From the NCBI RefSeq assembly GCF_900086985.1, contig NZ_LT593974.1, forward strand, positions 3,968,001 through 4,032,000: a stretch of DNA of 64,000 nt. The letters are read 5' to 3'. A program made the translations under genes and the position numbers. Source of the stretch: Halomonas sp. HL-93. GTDB lineage: Bacteria > Pseudomonadota > Gammaproteobacteria > Pseudomonadales > Halomonadaceae. Shown one piece after another: positions 49,970 through 58,045 of this stretch (position 1 is the stretch's first letter; the number at the start of each line of letters is the position of its first letter). The notes below the pieces were generated by a model. That model did not search any database. It was not told the DNA's origin and saw only the letters and a program-made list of their open reading frames with translations.

Positions 49970-50737
49970 ATGAAAATTGCCAGCATCAATGTCAATGGTA
50001 TACGTGATGCCGTCGACCGTGGCTTCCTGGACTGGCTGGCTCAGCAGGATGCCGACGTGGTCTGCGTGCAGAACATCAAGGCAAAAAGTTTTGAACTGGA
50101 CGACCATATTCTCTATCCGGAGGGCTACGAAGGCTACTTCCTGGATGCCGAAGAAGATGGCTTTTCCGGTGTGGGGCTGTACTGCCGTAAAATCCCCAAG
50201 GCGATTATGTACGGCCTGGGGTTCCCTCAGTGTGACCATGAAGGGCGCTTTCTGCAGGCGGACTATGACCGCTTCAGTATTGCCACTTTCCTGATGCCTG
50301 ACGGGAGCGACCAAAAAGCCAAGCAGGCGTTTATGGAGCAATACCAGGAATATCTCACGAAGATGTCGCGCAAACGCCGCGAATACATCATTTGTGGTAC
50401 CTGGAATATTGCTCATAAAACTGTCGACCTGGCTAACTGGTCAGACAATCAGCTCACTCCGGGTTTCCGCCCCGAAGAGCGCGCCTGGATGGATCAGGTG
50501 CTTGGCCCAACCGGGTTTATCGACACCTTCCGCGAGATCAATCGAGATGCGGGCGAATACACGTGGTGGCCAAAGCTTGACCAAGACGTGCCCCGTGAGC
50601 GCCAGGAAGGGTGGCGGATCGACTACCAGTTAGTCGGCCCCAACTTCCGCCGCCACGTGGTCGACGCGTGGATCGATTACGATGCGACATTCTCCGAGTT
50701 CGCCCCTCTGATCATTGAGTATGATCTAGCGCTCTAA
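49970..50737 (+). CDS. crc: Crc-type catabolite repression protein (ExoIII fold lacking catalytic residues)
   Basis: The 255 residues have an exonuclease III/APE fold (MKIASINVNGIRDA start) but several catalytic residues are replaced. The metal-binding Glu of LQETK is Asn35 (VQNIK), the Asp of GDxN is Thr144 (CGTWNIAH), and the closing SDHAP is SEFAP (Glu243, Phe244). Pseudomonas Crc shows the same kind of loss and shares GLGF, KRREYIICG and PGF..EERAW. Crc is not a nuclease there but binds target mRNAs with Hfq to repress use of poor carbon sources. The position beside pyrE matches Pseudomonas. Confidence 0.85.
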   Translation: MKIASINVNGIRDAVDRGFLDWLAQQDADVVCVQNIKAKSFELDDHILYPEGYEGYFLDAEEDGFSGVGLYCRKIPKAIMYGLGFPQCDHEGRFLQADYDRFSIATFLMPDGSDQKAKQAFMEQYQEYLTKMSRKRREYIICGTWNIAHKTVDLANWSDNQLTPGFRPEERAWMDQVLGPTGFIDTFREINRDAGEYTWWPKLDQDVPRERQEGWRIDYQLVGPNFRRHVVDAWIDYDATFSEFAPLIIEYDLAL

Positions 50738-50780
50738 TTTTTAGGCAGCGAACTTTTCCCGCGTCGCGTTACGAGTCGTA

Positions 50781-50811
50781 GCAGCAGGCCAGCATCAAGC
50801 TGGCCTGCTGC
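50781..50811. terminator. Strong hairpin between convergent crc and rph
   Basis: A perfect 13-bp stem (GCAGCAGGCCAGC with GCTGGCCTGCTGC, loop ATCAA) lies between the two stops. No T tract follows on either strand, so it may be a bidirectional weak terminator. Confidence 0.55.
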
Positions 50812-50834
50812 GTATGCACTTCATTGCCCTGTCA

Positions 50835-51572
50835 TTACCCGCGGATACCCAGCGCCTCGCGCTGCTTTTCGCGTAGCTCCTCGCCTGCTTTCTCAGCGAG
50901 ATCGAGCATGGCATTTAGCTCAGTACGGTTAAATGCGCCCGCTTCGGCGGTGCCTTGTACTTCGATCAGTTCGCCGCTTTCGGTCATCACCACATTCAGA
51001 TCGGTATCGGCCTTGCTGTCTTCTGGATAGTCCAGATCCAGCACCGGCACGCCTTTATAAATGCCCACCGAAATGGCACTCACCAACTGCTTGAAGGGGT
51101 CGCCTTTGATCTTTTTCTCACGCTGCAGGTAACGAATCGCATCCACCAACGCCACGCAGCCGCCGGTGATTGCTGCGGTGCGGGTGCCGCCATCGGCCTG
51201 GATGACATCGCAATCCACGGTAATGGTGAACTCGCCGAGTTTTTTCAAATTCACCGCGGCGCGCAGGCTGCGGCCAATCAAACGCTGAATTTCCAACGTA
51301 CGACCGCCTTGCTTACCGCGAGTCGCTTCGCGGCCGCTGCGTGAGTGGGTCGCGCGGGGCAACATGCCGTACTCGGCGGTAATCCAACCCTGATTTTTGC
51401 CGCGCAGCCAGCGCGGTACGCCTGCTTCCACGCTCGCATTACACAGCACCTTGGTATCGCCAAACTCCACCAGTACAGAGCCTTCCGCATGGCGGGTGTA
51501 ATCACGGGTTATGCGAATATCACGCAGCTGGTCGGCTTCACGACCGCTCGGGCGAACAACATCAGGACGCAT
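50835..51572 (-). CDS. rph: Ribonuclease PH
   Basis: RNase PH trims tRNA 3' ends using phosphate. The 245 residues have the start [53 protein letters not shown], the Arg-rich [23 protein letters not shown], and [18 protein letters not shown]. It is divergent from yicC, the widespread rph/yicC arrangement. Confidence 0.97.
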   Translation of the reverse strand: MRPDVVRPSGREADQLRDIRITRDYTRHAEGSVLVEFGDTKVLCNASVEAGVPRWLRGKNQGWITAEYGMLPRATHSRSGREATRGKQGGRTLEIQRLIGRSLRAAVNLKKLGEFTITVDCDVIQADGGTRTAAITGGCVALVDAIRYLQREKKIKGDPFKQLVSAISVGIYKGVPVLDLDYPEDSKADTDLNVVMTESGELIEVQGTAEAGAFNRTELNAMLDLAEKAGEELREKQREALGIRG

Positions 51573-51716
51573 AGCACCTCACATAAACATTTGAGCAGGG
51601 AAAGCCCACCATTGTACACGTCAACGCAGGGTCTGATTGGCCTATTCAAGCGTTCGGTATCAAGTCGTGGCAGATCGGGTAGACTGGGGTAAATGAGCGA
51701 TGAACAGGAATCACGA

Positions 51717-52595
51717 ATGGCCAACCCACGCCATGTACACAGCATGACCGCCTTCGCCCGCACCGAGCAGGCCGCTCCTTTCGGCACGCTTCAGGTTGAA
51801 ATCCGCTCGGTGAATCAGCGTTATTTAGAACCGCATTTCCGCCTGCCCGACACTCTGCGCGAGCTAGAGCCGGTGCTGCGCGACGCGCTGCGCTCGCGTC
51901 TGGCCCGCGGCAAGGTGGAATGTAGCCTACGCTTTGAGGCCGCCGAGACCAATCAGGCTCCCGCCGTGAACGCTCAGCGCCTAAAAGAGATCGCCGATGC
52001 GCTGGCGGCGATTCAACAGCAGGTGCCCAGCGCCGTGCCACCCACCACCCTTGCGCTACTCAACCAGCCCGGTGTGATGGAAACTCAACACCTTGACCAG
52101 GAAGCGATTACCGCAGCCGTCAAGACGCTGTTTGACCAAGCCCTGAATGAGCTGATTGACGCCCGTGCAAGGGAAGGCGAAAAACTCGCCGTGATGATCA
52201 CCACCCGCTTAACCGCCGTGAGCGAGCAGGTAGCCACCGTGCGCGGCCTGCTGCCGCAGATTCTGGAGCGCCAGCGTGCCCAACTGTTGGAACGCCTGGA
52301 AGTCGCCAAGACCGACCTCGACCCGCAACGCCTGGAAGCTGAACTGGTGCTGGTGGCGCAAAAAGCCGATGTAGACGAAGAGCTGGACCGCTTAACGGCC
52401 CATGTCGACGAAGTTGGCCGTCAACTGGCCCAAAAAGGCCCCAAAGGCCGCCGGTTAGATTTTCTAATGCAGGAGCTCAACCGCGAAGCCAATACGCTGT
52501 CGTCAAAATCGGTGGTCGCAGAAACCACCCGTTGCGCGGTAGAGCTGAAGGTGCTGATTGAGCAGATGCGGGAGCAGATTCAGAATATAGAATAG
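51717..52595 (+). CDS. yicC: YicC-family endoribonuclease
   Basis: YicC-family proteins are stress-related RNA-binding endoribonucleases. The 292 residues have the family's start SMTAFARTEQ and EIRSVNQRYLEPHFRLPD, a coiled-coil middle, and the C-terminal ELKVLIEQMREQIQNIE. I choose the ATG at 51717, with AGGA seven bases upstream; an earlier ATG at 51693 is possible. The last 20 bases of the gene, including most of its stop codon, are repeated at 54576-54595, so this gene end is an integration site. Confidence 0.95.
   Translation: MANPRHVHSMTAFARTEQAAPFGTLQVEIRSVNQRYLEPHFRLPDTLRELEPVLRDALRSRLARGKVECSLRFEAAETNQAPAVNAQRLKEIADALAAIQQQVPSAVPPTTLALLNQPGVMETQHLDQEAITAAVKTLFDQALNELIDARAREGEKLAVMITTRLTAVSEQVATVRGLLPQILERQRAQLLERLEVAKTDLDPQRLEAELVLVAQKADVDEELDRLTAHVDEVGRQLAQKGPKGRRLDFLMQELNREANTLSSKSVVAETTRCAVELKVLIEQMREQIQNIE
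52575..52594 (+). repeat. Left attachment site (attL) in the yicC 3' end
   Basis: The 20-base sequence CAGATTCAGAATATAGAATA covers the last codons of yicC and part of the TAG stop. It recurs exactly at 54576-54595, 2,001 bases downstream in the same orientation. The stretch between carries a tyrosine recombinase fragment, so I read the pair as the two attachment sites of an integrated element. Confidence 0.82.
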
Positions 52596-52801
52596 AGTCC
52601 GCTGTGATCCACGATAGTACATAAAATGCTGTATTTAAAAATAAAATTATCAACCATTGTCTATTGTTGTCTATCTTTATCTAGCTTAAGCCAGCATTTT
52701 TTGGGTAGTATAGTGGGTAGTGTTTTGGCTTATTCCCCGCAATAGGCGTGATTTTCTCAAAAATACTCCCCACATCATGCGATCAATATGCAGGAGGGCT
52801 A
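52596..52801. other. Left arm of the integrated element, with paired GGGTAGT repeats
   Basis: This AT-rich, non-coding stretch lies between attL and the recombinase gene. It contains TGTCTATTGTTGTCTATC (a short direct repeat) and two GGGTAGT copies at 52703-52709 and 52715-52721, spaced 12 bases apart. The same pair with the same spacing occurs at the right end, so these may be recombinase arm sites. Confidence 0.6.
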
Positions 52802-53137
52802 ATGGGTAGCTTTACCGCCAAGAAGGTTCAGTCCCTGATTAAGGACGGGAAGCCGGGCCGCTATAGCGATGGCAACGGCCTTTACCTGATGGTCCCCAAG
52901 AAGGGTTCTCCCTACTGGATGCATCGATACACTTTCTCTGGTAAGCGACGTGAGTTGACGTTAGATAAATGCGCCGCTCTTTCCTTGGCTGAGGCTCGTG
53001 AGCATGCGGTAGAGACCCAGCGAGTAATCCGGAGCGGTGTCGACCCCGTCGAAGAGCGTAAGCGCGATGAACAGGCAATCATTCGCACTACCCAGGATCT
53101 CTTCAGGGATTGGCGACGTCACCCCCTGATTGAGTAG
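52802..53137 (+). pseudogene. Tyrosine recombinase (P4-type integrase), N-terminal fragment truncated by the insertion sequence
   Basis: The start follows AGGAGG and the product begins MGSFTAKKVQSLIKDGKPGRYSDGNGLYL, the N-terminal DUF4102 arm-binding domain of P4-type integrases, continuing WMHRYTFSGKRRELTLDKCAALSLAEAREHA. After LFRDWRR the frame enters the insertion sequence and stops. Across the restored target the frame still stops within about 20 codons (TAG), so the catalytic domain was already lost or shifted, or was deleted by the element. A second open frame at 54311-54406 (ETMRKRMEEKIRVHE) may be the old C-terminus. Confidence 0.88.
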
Positions 53138-53180
53138 CGCTACACTTTAGAGTCCGATCCTATGGGTAAGGAGATTGGAC

Positions 53181-53444
53181 ATGAAGAAGCGTTTCAGCGA
53201 AGAACAGATCATTGGCTTCTTGGCCGAAGCCGAAGCGGGACTGCCCATCAAAGAGCTATGCCGTCGGCACGGTTTCTCAGAAGCCAGTTACTATCTATGG
53301 CGGAGCAAGTTTGGCGGCATGAGCGTCCCCGATGCCAAGCGACTCAAAGAACTCGAAGCCGAAAATGGACGCTTGAAAAAGCTGCTCGCAGAGTCGCTAC
53401 TGGAAATGGAGGTCACTCGCGAGGCGCTGAGAAAAAAGTGGTGA
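53181..53444 (+). CDS. IS3-family transposase OrfA (copy 2)
   Basis: This is the same 87-residue HTH and coiled-coil protein as in copy 1, with AAGGAGA upstream of its ATG. No difference from copy 1 was noticed. Confidence 0.93.
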   Translation: MKKRFSEEQIIGFLAEAEAGLPIKELCRRHGFSEASYYLWRSKFGGMSVPDAKRLKELEAENGRLKKLLAESLLEMEVTREALRKKW

Positions 53445-54301
53445 GCGCCCCGGCACGCCGAGACGTGGTGCGCTTTATGGTGTCACGTGGCCTGAGTGAG
53501 CGCAGAGCGCTCCGTGTCATTCGTATGAGTGCCAGTGCATTGCGCTACCAGCCGGCCCCTGACCGCAATGAGACATTGCGTGAACGCATTGTTGCCTTGG
53601 CACACCGGCATCGCCGCTATGGCGCTGGCATGATCTACCTGAAGCTGCGTCAGGCCGGAGAACCGGTCAATCACAAGCGTGTTGAGCGTCTGTATGCGGA
53701 AGCTCGCTTGCAGGTGAAGCGTCGCAAGCGCAAGAAGGTTCCCATGTCTGAGCGAAAGCCACTTGGTCGCCCTGGGGCTGCCAATCAGGTCTGGTCAATG
53801 GATTTTGTGTTTGACCGGACGGCAGACGGACGAGTGATAAAGAGCCTCACGGTTGTCGATGACGCCACCCATGAAGCCGTGGCGATCGTGCCTGAACGTG
53901 CCATTAGCGGACTGTTTTTAACACGTATTCTGGATCACCTGGCCCTACAACGTGGCCTACCGAGCGCCATTCGTACGGATAATGGAAAGGAGTTCTGTGG
54001 GCGCGCCATGCTGTCATGGGCGCATCTACGTGGCGTTGCCCTGTTTTTAATCGAACCTGGAAAACCCAACCAAAACGCCTACATCGAATCGTTCAATGGG
54101 CGCTTTCGAGATGAATGCCTAAATGAGCATTGGTTCACCAGCCTTCAACACGCCCAGGTTGTCATCGAGGCATGGCGGCGGGAGTACAACGAAGAAAGAC
54201 CGAAGAAGAGTCTTGGAGGGCTGACACCGTCAGCCTATGCCGAGCAACTGGTGGTAAAACACGATAAAGTTATTTCTGACTCTAAACCCGGGTGCTACTG
54301 A
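53181..54301 (+). CDS. IS3-family transposase OrfAB, made by -1 frameshift (copy 2)
   Basis: The slippery heptamer A AAA AAG is at 53432-53438, joining orfA to the DDE-containing orfB frame as in copy 1. The integrase core is complete ([32 protein letters not shown]), so this copy may also be active. Confidence 0.9.
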
Positions 54302-54310
54302 AGATGGGGT

Positions 54311-54406
54311 GACGTCGACGTCGAAACAATGCGCAAGCGGATGGAAGAAAAGATTAGAGTTCACGAACGTGAGGACTATGTAGACGAAAGTGCTGGCGAG
54401 AGATGA
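54311..54406 (+). pseudogene. Possible C-terminal remnant of the integrase after the insertion sequence
   Basis: A short open frame of 31 codons without a start reads ETMRKRMEEKIRVHEREDYVDESAGER before a TGA. Its charged helical composition resembles the end of a recombinase, but it is not in frame with the fragment at 52802, so a deletion or frameshift must separate them if they were one gene. Confidence 0.4.
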
Positions 54407-54483
54407 AGCCATGCCGAAGGCTCTTTCTTGCAGTTTGACAGCGTTTAGCAGAGTCCCTCTGGAGGGTGCTGCTTTCGCCAAGT

Positions 54484-54502
54484 GGGTAGTAAATTGGGTA
54501 GT
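54484..54502 (+). repeat. Paired GGGTAGT repeats at the right end of the element
   Basis: GGGTAGT at 54484-54490 and 54496-54502 has the same 12-base spacing and orientation as the pair at 52703-52721. The stretch from here to attR is very AT-rich. Confidence 0.6.
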
Positions 54503-54575
54503 GGATTTGTAATTATGACATTAAATTTATTATAAAATATTGATATTTAAATAATATTTATTTTTGATCAATATT

Positions 54576-54595
54576 CAGATTCAGAATATAGAATA
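54576..54595 (+). repeat. Right attachment site (attR)
   Basis: Exact 20-base copy of the yicC 3' end (see 52575-52594). It ends the integrated remnant. Immediately beyond it lies a decayed DUF1016 gene fragment. Confidence 0.82.
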
Positions 54596-54596
54596 A

Positions 54597-54762
54597 ACAG
54601 TTTATAAGGTAGAAATCTTCGTCATCAAAACGGATGCGCTGCTGGCGCTCCACAAAGGCAAAGCCGGTGCCTAGTTCCAGGGCTGACAATGGCCTAGTCT
54701 AGCTGGCTTTCCTGATAGGTTTTATCCTGCAGTTTAAGAAAATTCAAAATGTAAGGGGCTCG
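54597..54762 (-). pseudogene. Decayed fragment of a DUF1016/YhcG-family nuclease gene
   Basis: On the minus strand two short frames give APYILNFLKLQDKTYQESQLD and then SALELGTGFAFVERQQRIRF followed by DDEDFYL. Both match the conserved YhcG (DUF1016, PDDEXK-type) pattern of PYVLDFLxLKxxYxExxLE, then FLLELGxGFAFVxRQxRI and DFYxDLLFY. A stop codon and a frameshift separate them (near 54680), and nothing recognisable precedes or follows, so only about 55 codons survive. YhcG proteins are common passengers on mobile elements. Confidence 0.75.
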
Positions 54763-54825
54763 CTAGCTTTATACCAGGGCCGTATTACGGCTTGGCGCCC
54801 TGCCCACAGCCACTCGATGCCAACG

Positions 54826-55284
54826 CTAATGAGGTATATGCTCGATATCGGCATGGTCGACCAGGGTTTGTTCACCACTGTTGATATATAGCCGCTTGTC
54901 CGAGCGCGGGTAGTCGCATACGTCCTGGGCCAACCGCTGCCCCACCACCAGGCATACCAGCGGTTCATCGCCGTCGTTGTACATCTCATGAGCCACGCCG
55001 TTGATGGGGTAGCCGATGAAGTCGCCTGGGCGGATCGGCTGCTTGCGGTCACCTAGCGTGGCCATGCCGGTCCCAGAGAGCACGTAGACGGCCTCCTCCT
55101 CGTAGCGATGGCAGTGGTACTCGGTGGAAAAGTGGCCGGGTGGCACACTGATCTGATGTATCCCGAGCTGGGTCATACCGACGGCATCCCCCAGCGACTT
55201 GTTGATGCGCACGGCATTGGCATTGAGTAAATGCACCTTCCTCACGCCTTCAAGCCCTGCTATATCCTGTGCCGATAGGTACAT
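54826..55284 (-). CDS. Cupin-domain protein
   Basis: The 152 residues form a single cupin barrel: GHFSTEYHCHRYEEEAVYVLSG contains the HxHxxxxE metal-binding pattern, and PGDFIGYPINGVAHEMYNDGDEP is motif 2 with its His. The substrate is unknown. AGGAG seven bases before the ATG at 55284 decides the start. It is divergent from a WYL-type regulator across 111 bases, which often means that the regulator controls it. Confidence 0.87.
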   Translation of the reverse strand: MYLSAQDIAGLEGVRKVHLLNANAVRINKSLGDAVGMTQLGIHQISVPPGHFSTEYHCHRYEEEAVYVLSGTGMATLGDRKQPIRPGDFIGYPINGVAHEMYNDGDEPLVCLVVGQRLAQDVCDYPRSDKRLYINSGEQTLVDHADIEHIPH

Positions 55285-55395
55285 GCCGATTCTCCTCACT
55301 GAGTCTGACGGTATAAGCCAGCGCCCTTTGCGCCTGGCCTTGCCAGCAAGATAGTGGCTAAATAGGGTAAATTGCGTCCTATTAAAACAAGGAAA

Positions 55396-56358
55396 ATGCC
55401 ACTTGTGGTTAACCCCACCGTCCGCGTTCTGACGCTCCTGGAACTACTGCAGACCCACCGCCATATGAACGGCCGGGAGCTGGCCGAACGGTTGGGTGTC
55501 GATCGACGCACGCTGCGGCGCTACATCCAGGCGCTGGAAGAGCTCGGCATTCCCGTGACCAGCGAACGCGGGCGGCAAGGAGGCTATCGTTTGATGCCAG
55601 GCTTCAAGCTACCTCCGCTGATGTTCAGCAGCGAAGAGGCGCTGGCCGTCTCACTGGGGCTGCTCGCCGCTCAGGGGCTGGGAATCGCCGATACAACCCC
55701 GGCGCTTGAAACCGCGCAGACCAAGCTGGAGCGGGTTATGCCCGCCAGGCTAAAAGAGCAGGCGCATGCCCTGAGCGAAAGCGCTCGACTGGAGTTACCC
55801 CCGCCACAAGCCCCGTGCGACGAACGCTTGCTGATCCTGTTCGCGACTGCCACCCAGGCACGGCAACGGGCCCGGCTCGCCTACCGGGACGACCGAGCAC
55901 AGCATAGTGATCGTGTGCTCAACCCCTACGGCCTGGTTTATCGTGAGGGGCGCTGGTATGTCAGCGGTTGGTGCCATTTGCGCCGCGACCTGCGTAGCTT
56001 TCGCCTGGACCGCATCACCGAGGCCACACTACTCGAGGCCAGCTTCGAGCGTCCAACTGACTTCGACCCCGCCGAGCATCTGACCCAAAGCATCGCCAGC
56101 CTGCCCAGGGCGACGGCCGTCAGCGTGCGGTTGTATAGCGACCTGGCCAGCGCCATTGCGGAATTGGGGAGCAGTATCGGCGTATTCACACCCGAGGGTA
56201 ACGGCGTGATGCTGCATGCCCGCACCGATTGCCTGACCTGGTTTGCCCGCCAGTTGGCCCACCAGCCCTTCGACTTCGAGATCATCGACCCGCCCGGGCT
56301 GCGCGCCGCACTCTCGGAGCAAGCCGCACGCCTCCAGCGGCTGGCGGCAGAAAAATAA
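55396..56358 (+). CDS. YafY-type transcriptional regulator (HTH_11 and WYL domains)
   Basis: The 320 residues start with an HTH of the DeoR/HTH_11 type (VLTLLELLQTHRHMNGRELAERLGVDRRTLRRYIQALEE), a wing with GGYRLMPGFKLPPLMFS, and a WYL ligand-sensing domain (about residues 140-220; here NPYGLVYREGRWYVSGWCHLRRDLRSFRLDRI). A C-terminal WCX-like region follows. Ligand and targets are unknown; the divergent cupin is the likeliest target. Confidence 0.9.
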   Translation: MPLVVNPTVRVLTLLELLQTHRHMNGRELAERLGVDRRTLRRYIQALEELGIPVTSERGRQGGYRLMPGFKLPPLMFSSEEALAVSLGLLAAQGLGIADTTPALETAQTKLERVMPARLKEQAHALSESARLELPPPQAPCDERLLILFATATQARQRARLAYRDDRAQHSDRVLNPYGLVYREGRWYVSGWCHLRRDLRSFRLDRITEATLLEASFERPTDFDPAEHLTQSIASLPRATAVSVRLYSDLASAIAELGSSIGVFTPEGNGVMLHARTDCLTWFARQLAHQPFDFEIIDPPGLRAALSEQAARLQRLAAEK

Positions 56359-56485
56359 GCGCGAATTGGAGAGTTTGATGGCCACATCGAGCTGACGGCG
56401 GCGAAGGCGTTGACTGAGCCGCTACCCGCGATCAGCCGGCTGCGATAAGCTGAACGTAGCTTCCAATCTGCTTGGATATCTCCCC

Positions 56486-57061
56486 ATGCCAACCCTACGT
56501 TACCTCACGTTAACCCTGCTGCTCGGTGCGCTGGGCATGCTTCCCCTCAGCGCCCAGGCCAACGACACCACCTGGCAGTCGCTTGGGGAAGGCGGCCTGG
56601 TGATTCTGATGCGCCATGCGCTAGCGCCGGGCCTTGGTGACCCGCCAGAGTTCGAACGGGATCGCTGCGAGACCCAGCGCAACCTATCTGAGGAGGGGCG
56701 TGCCCAGGCGCGGGCGATTGGTGAGGCATTTCGCGAGCGGGATATTCCTATCGGCGCGGTGTATTCGTCGAGCTGGTGTCGGGCGCTGGATACCGCCGAG
56801 CTTATGCAGCTGGGCGACGTCGAGCCTGCGCCGTGGCTGGATTCGTTCTTTCGCGGGCGCGGTGATCGGGAAGCCATCACCCAAACCGCCCGCGATCGGA
56901 TAGCCGCCTGGCAAGCATCGGGCAACATGCTGCTGGTAACGCACCAGGTGAATATCACGGCGCTGGCCGGGCGCGGCGTGGGCTCGGGCGAGATGCTGGT
57001 CGTGCGCCCGGCCGCGGATGGGCTGGAGGTGGTGGGGCGACTGGACGTTCGCGCGCCATAA
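56486..57061 (+). CDS. Secreted histidine phosphatase-superfamily protein
   Basis: The 191 residues begin with a signal peptide (MLPLSAQAND, cleavage about residue 26). The phosphohistidine motif is LVILMRHALAPG (RHA in place of RHG), followed by GRAQARAIGEAFRERDIPI, SSSWCRALDTAEL and the second His in LLVTHQVNITALAG. It is probably a periplasmic phosphatase of unknown substrate. Confidence 0.88.
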   Translation: MPTLRYLTLTLLLGALGMLPLSAQANDTTWQSLGEGGLVILMRHALAPGLGDPPEFERDRCETQRNLSEEGRAQARAIGEAFRERDIPIGAVYSSSWCRALDTAELMQLGDVEPAPWLDSFFRGRGDREAITQTARDRIAAWQASGNMLLVTHQVNITALAGRGVGSGEMLVVRPAADGLEVVGRLDVRAP

Positions 57062-57161
57062 CCGGCTTCTACCAATTTCCTTCAACGAAGCGGGGCAAAT
57101 TATTCGCTCCTCATCCGCTGCTGTAGGTTTTACGCTGGGACATATTGATAAGGAGATGGTT

Positions 57162-58037
57162 ATGTCCTCAGATAGCACTCAGCAAGCGCGTCGTGTCATT
57201 GCCCAGCACCCGGCCAGGCGCGACGATATCGGCGATCTGGTCACCCGGCGGCCATTGCCGGGGCCGCAGCTTGAGCAGCTCGATCCGTTTCTGTTTCTTA
57301 ACCATCACGGCCCCCAGACGTATCCGGCCAATAACGGTGGGTTGCCGTTCGGCCCGCACCCGCACCGCGGCTTCGAGACGGTCACCTTCATTCTGGAAGG
57401 CTCGCTGGCCCACGCGGACAGCGCCAGCCATCAAAGCGTGATCCACGCGGGCGGCGTCCAGTGGATGACGGCGGGCAGCGGTATCGTGCATGCGGAAGTG
57501 TCGCCGCCCGAGTTTATGCGCGAAGGTGGCCCGCTGGAGATCCTCCAGCTGTGGGTCAACCTGCCGGCGCGGTTAAAGATGAGCGCGCCGCGCTACGTGG
57601 GCCTGCAGCAGCAGGACATATCCGCCATCGCGTTGCCGGGCGGCGGCGAACTGAACCTGATCGCCGGGCAGTGGCAAACGCAAACAGGCCCCATCGACAC
57701 GCTGACCGGCGTTTTCATGTCGACGCTGCGGCTGCCTGCCGGGTCGCGGGAACAGCTACCGGTAGCGCCAGGGCGGCAGGTATTTCTTTATGTGGTGGAA
57801 GGCAACGTTGAGGTGAGCGGAGAACCTGTTCAGCCGCACCACTTGATCGAAGTAGACCGCGCAGGCGATAGCTTAATGATCGAAGCCAGCAGCGACGCGC
57901 GGCTGCTGTTTGGTCACGGAGACGTAATAGACGAACCTGTCTACTCCCACGGCCCGTTCGTGATGACGAACCGCGAAGAGATTGTCCAGGCGGTGGAGGA
58001 TTATCAAAACGGCAAATTCGGTGGCCTCGATCCATGA
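57162..58037 (+). CDS. Pirin-family protein (YhaK/quercetinase-like bicupin)
   Basis: The 291 residues form a double cupin. The N-terminal metal site is FGPHPHRGFETVTFILEG and ends with VQWMTAGSGIVHAEVSP; the C-terminal half has PGRQVFLYVVEGNVEVSGEPVQPHHLIEVD. Some members oxidise quercetin, others have regulatory roles; which applies here is unknown. AGGAG six bases before the ATG at 57162 sets the start. Confidence 0.92.
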   Translation: MSSDSTQQARRVIAQHPARRDDIGDLVTRRPLPGPQLEQLDPFLFLNHHGPQTYPANNGGLPFGPHPHRGFETVTFILEGSLAHADSASHQSVIHAGGVQWMTAGSGIVHAEVSPPEFMREGGPLEILQLWVNLPARLKMSAPRYVGLQQQDISAIALPGGGELNLIAGQWQTQTGPIDTLTGVFMSTLRLPAGSREQLPVAPGRQVFLYVVEGNVEVSGEPVQPHHLIEVDRAGDSLMIEASSDARLLFGHGDVIDEPVYSHGPFVMTNREEIVQAVEDYQNGKFGGLDP

Positions 58038-58045
58038 CAGGCGCG

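Larger units (their letters stand above)
53120..54311 (+). mobile_element. IS3-family insertion sequence, copy 2, within the integrase remnant
   Basis: This is the same 1,192-bp element as at 8055-9246, with every feature offset by exactly 45,065 bases and the same encoded proteins. It is flanked by ACGT at 53116-53119 and 54312-54315 within a target CGACGTCG. It is in the same orientation as copy 1. The two copies look identical by eye, which points to recent transposition. Confidence 0.93.

Noticed and set aside
49970..50737. Annotation as active exodeoxyribonuclease III
   Set aside because: Key catalytic residues are replaced (Asn35, Thr144, Glu243, Phe244), and the protein resembles Crc.
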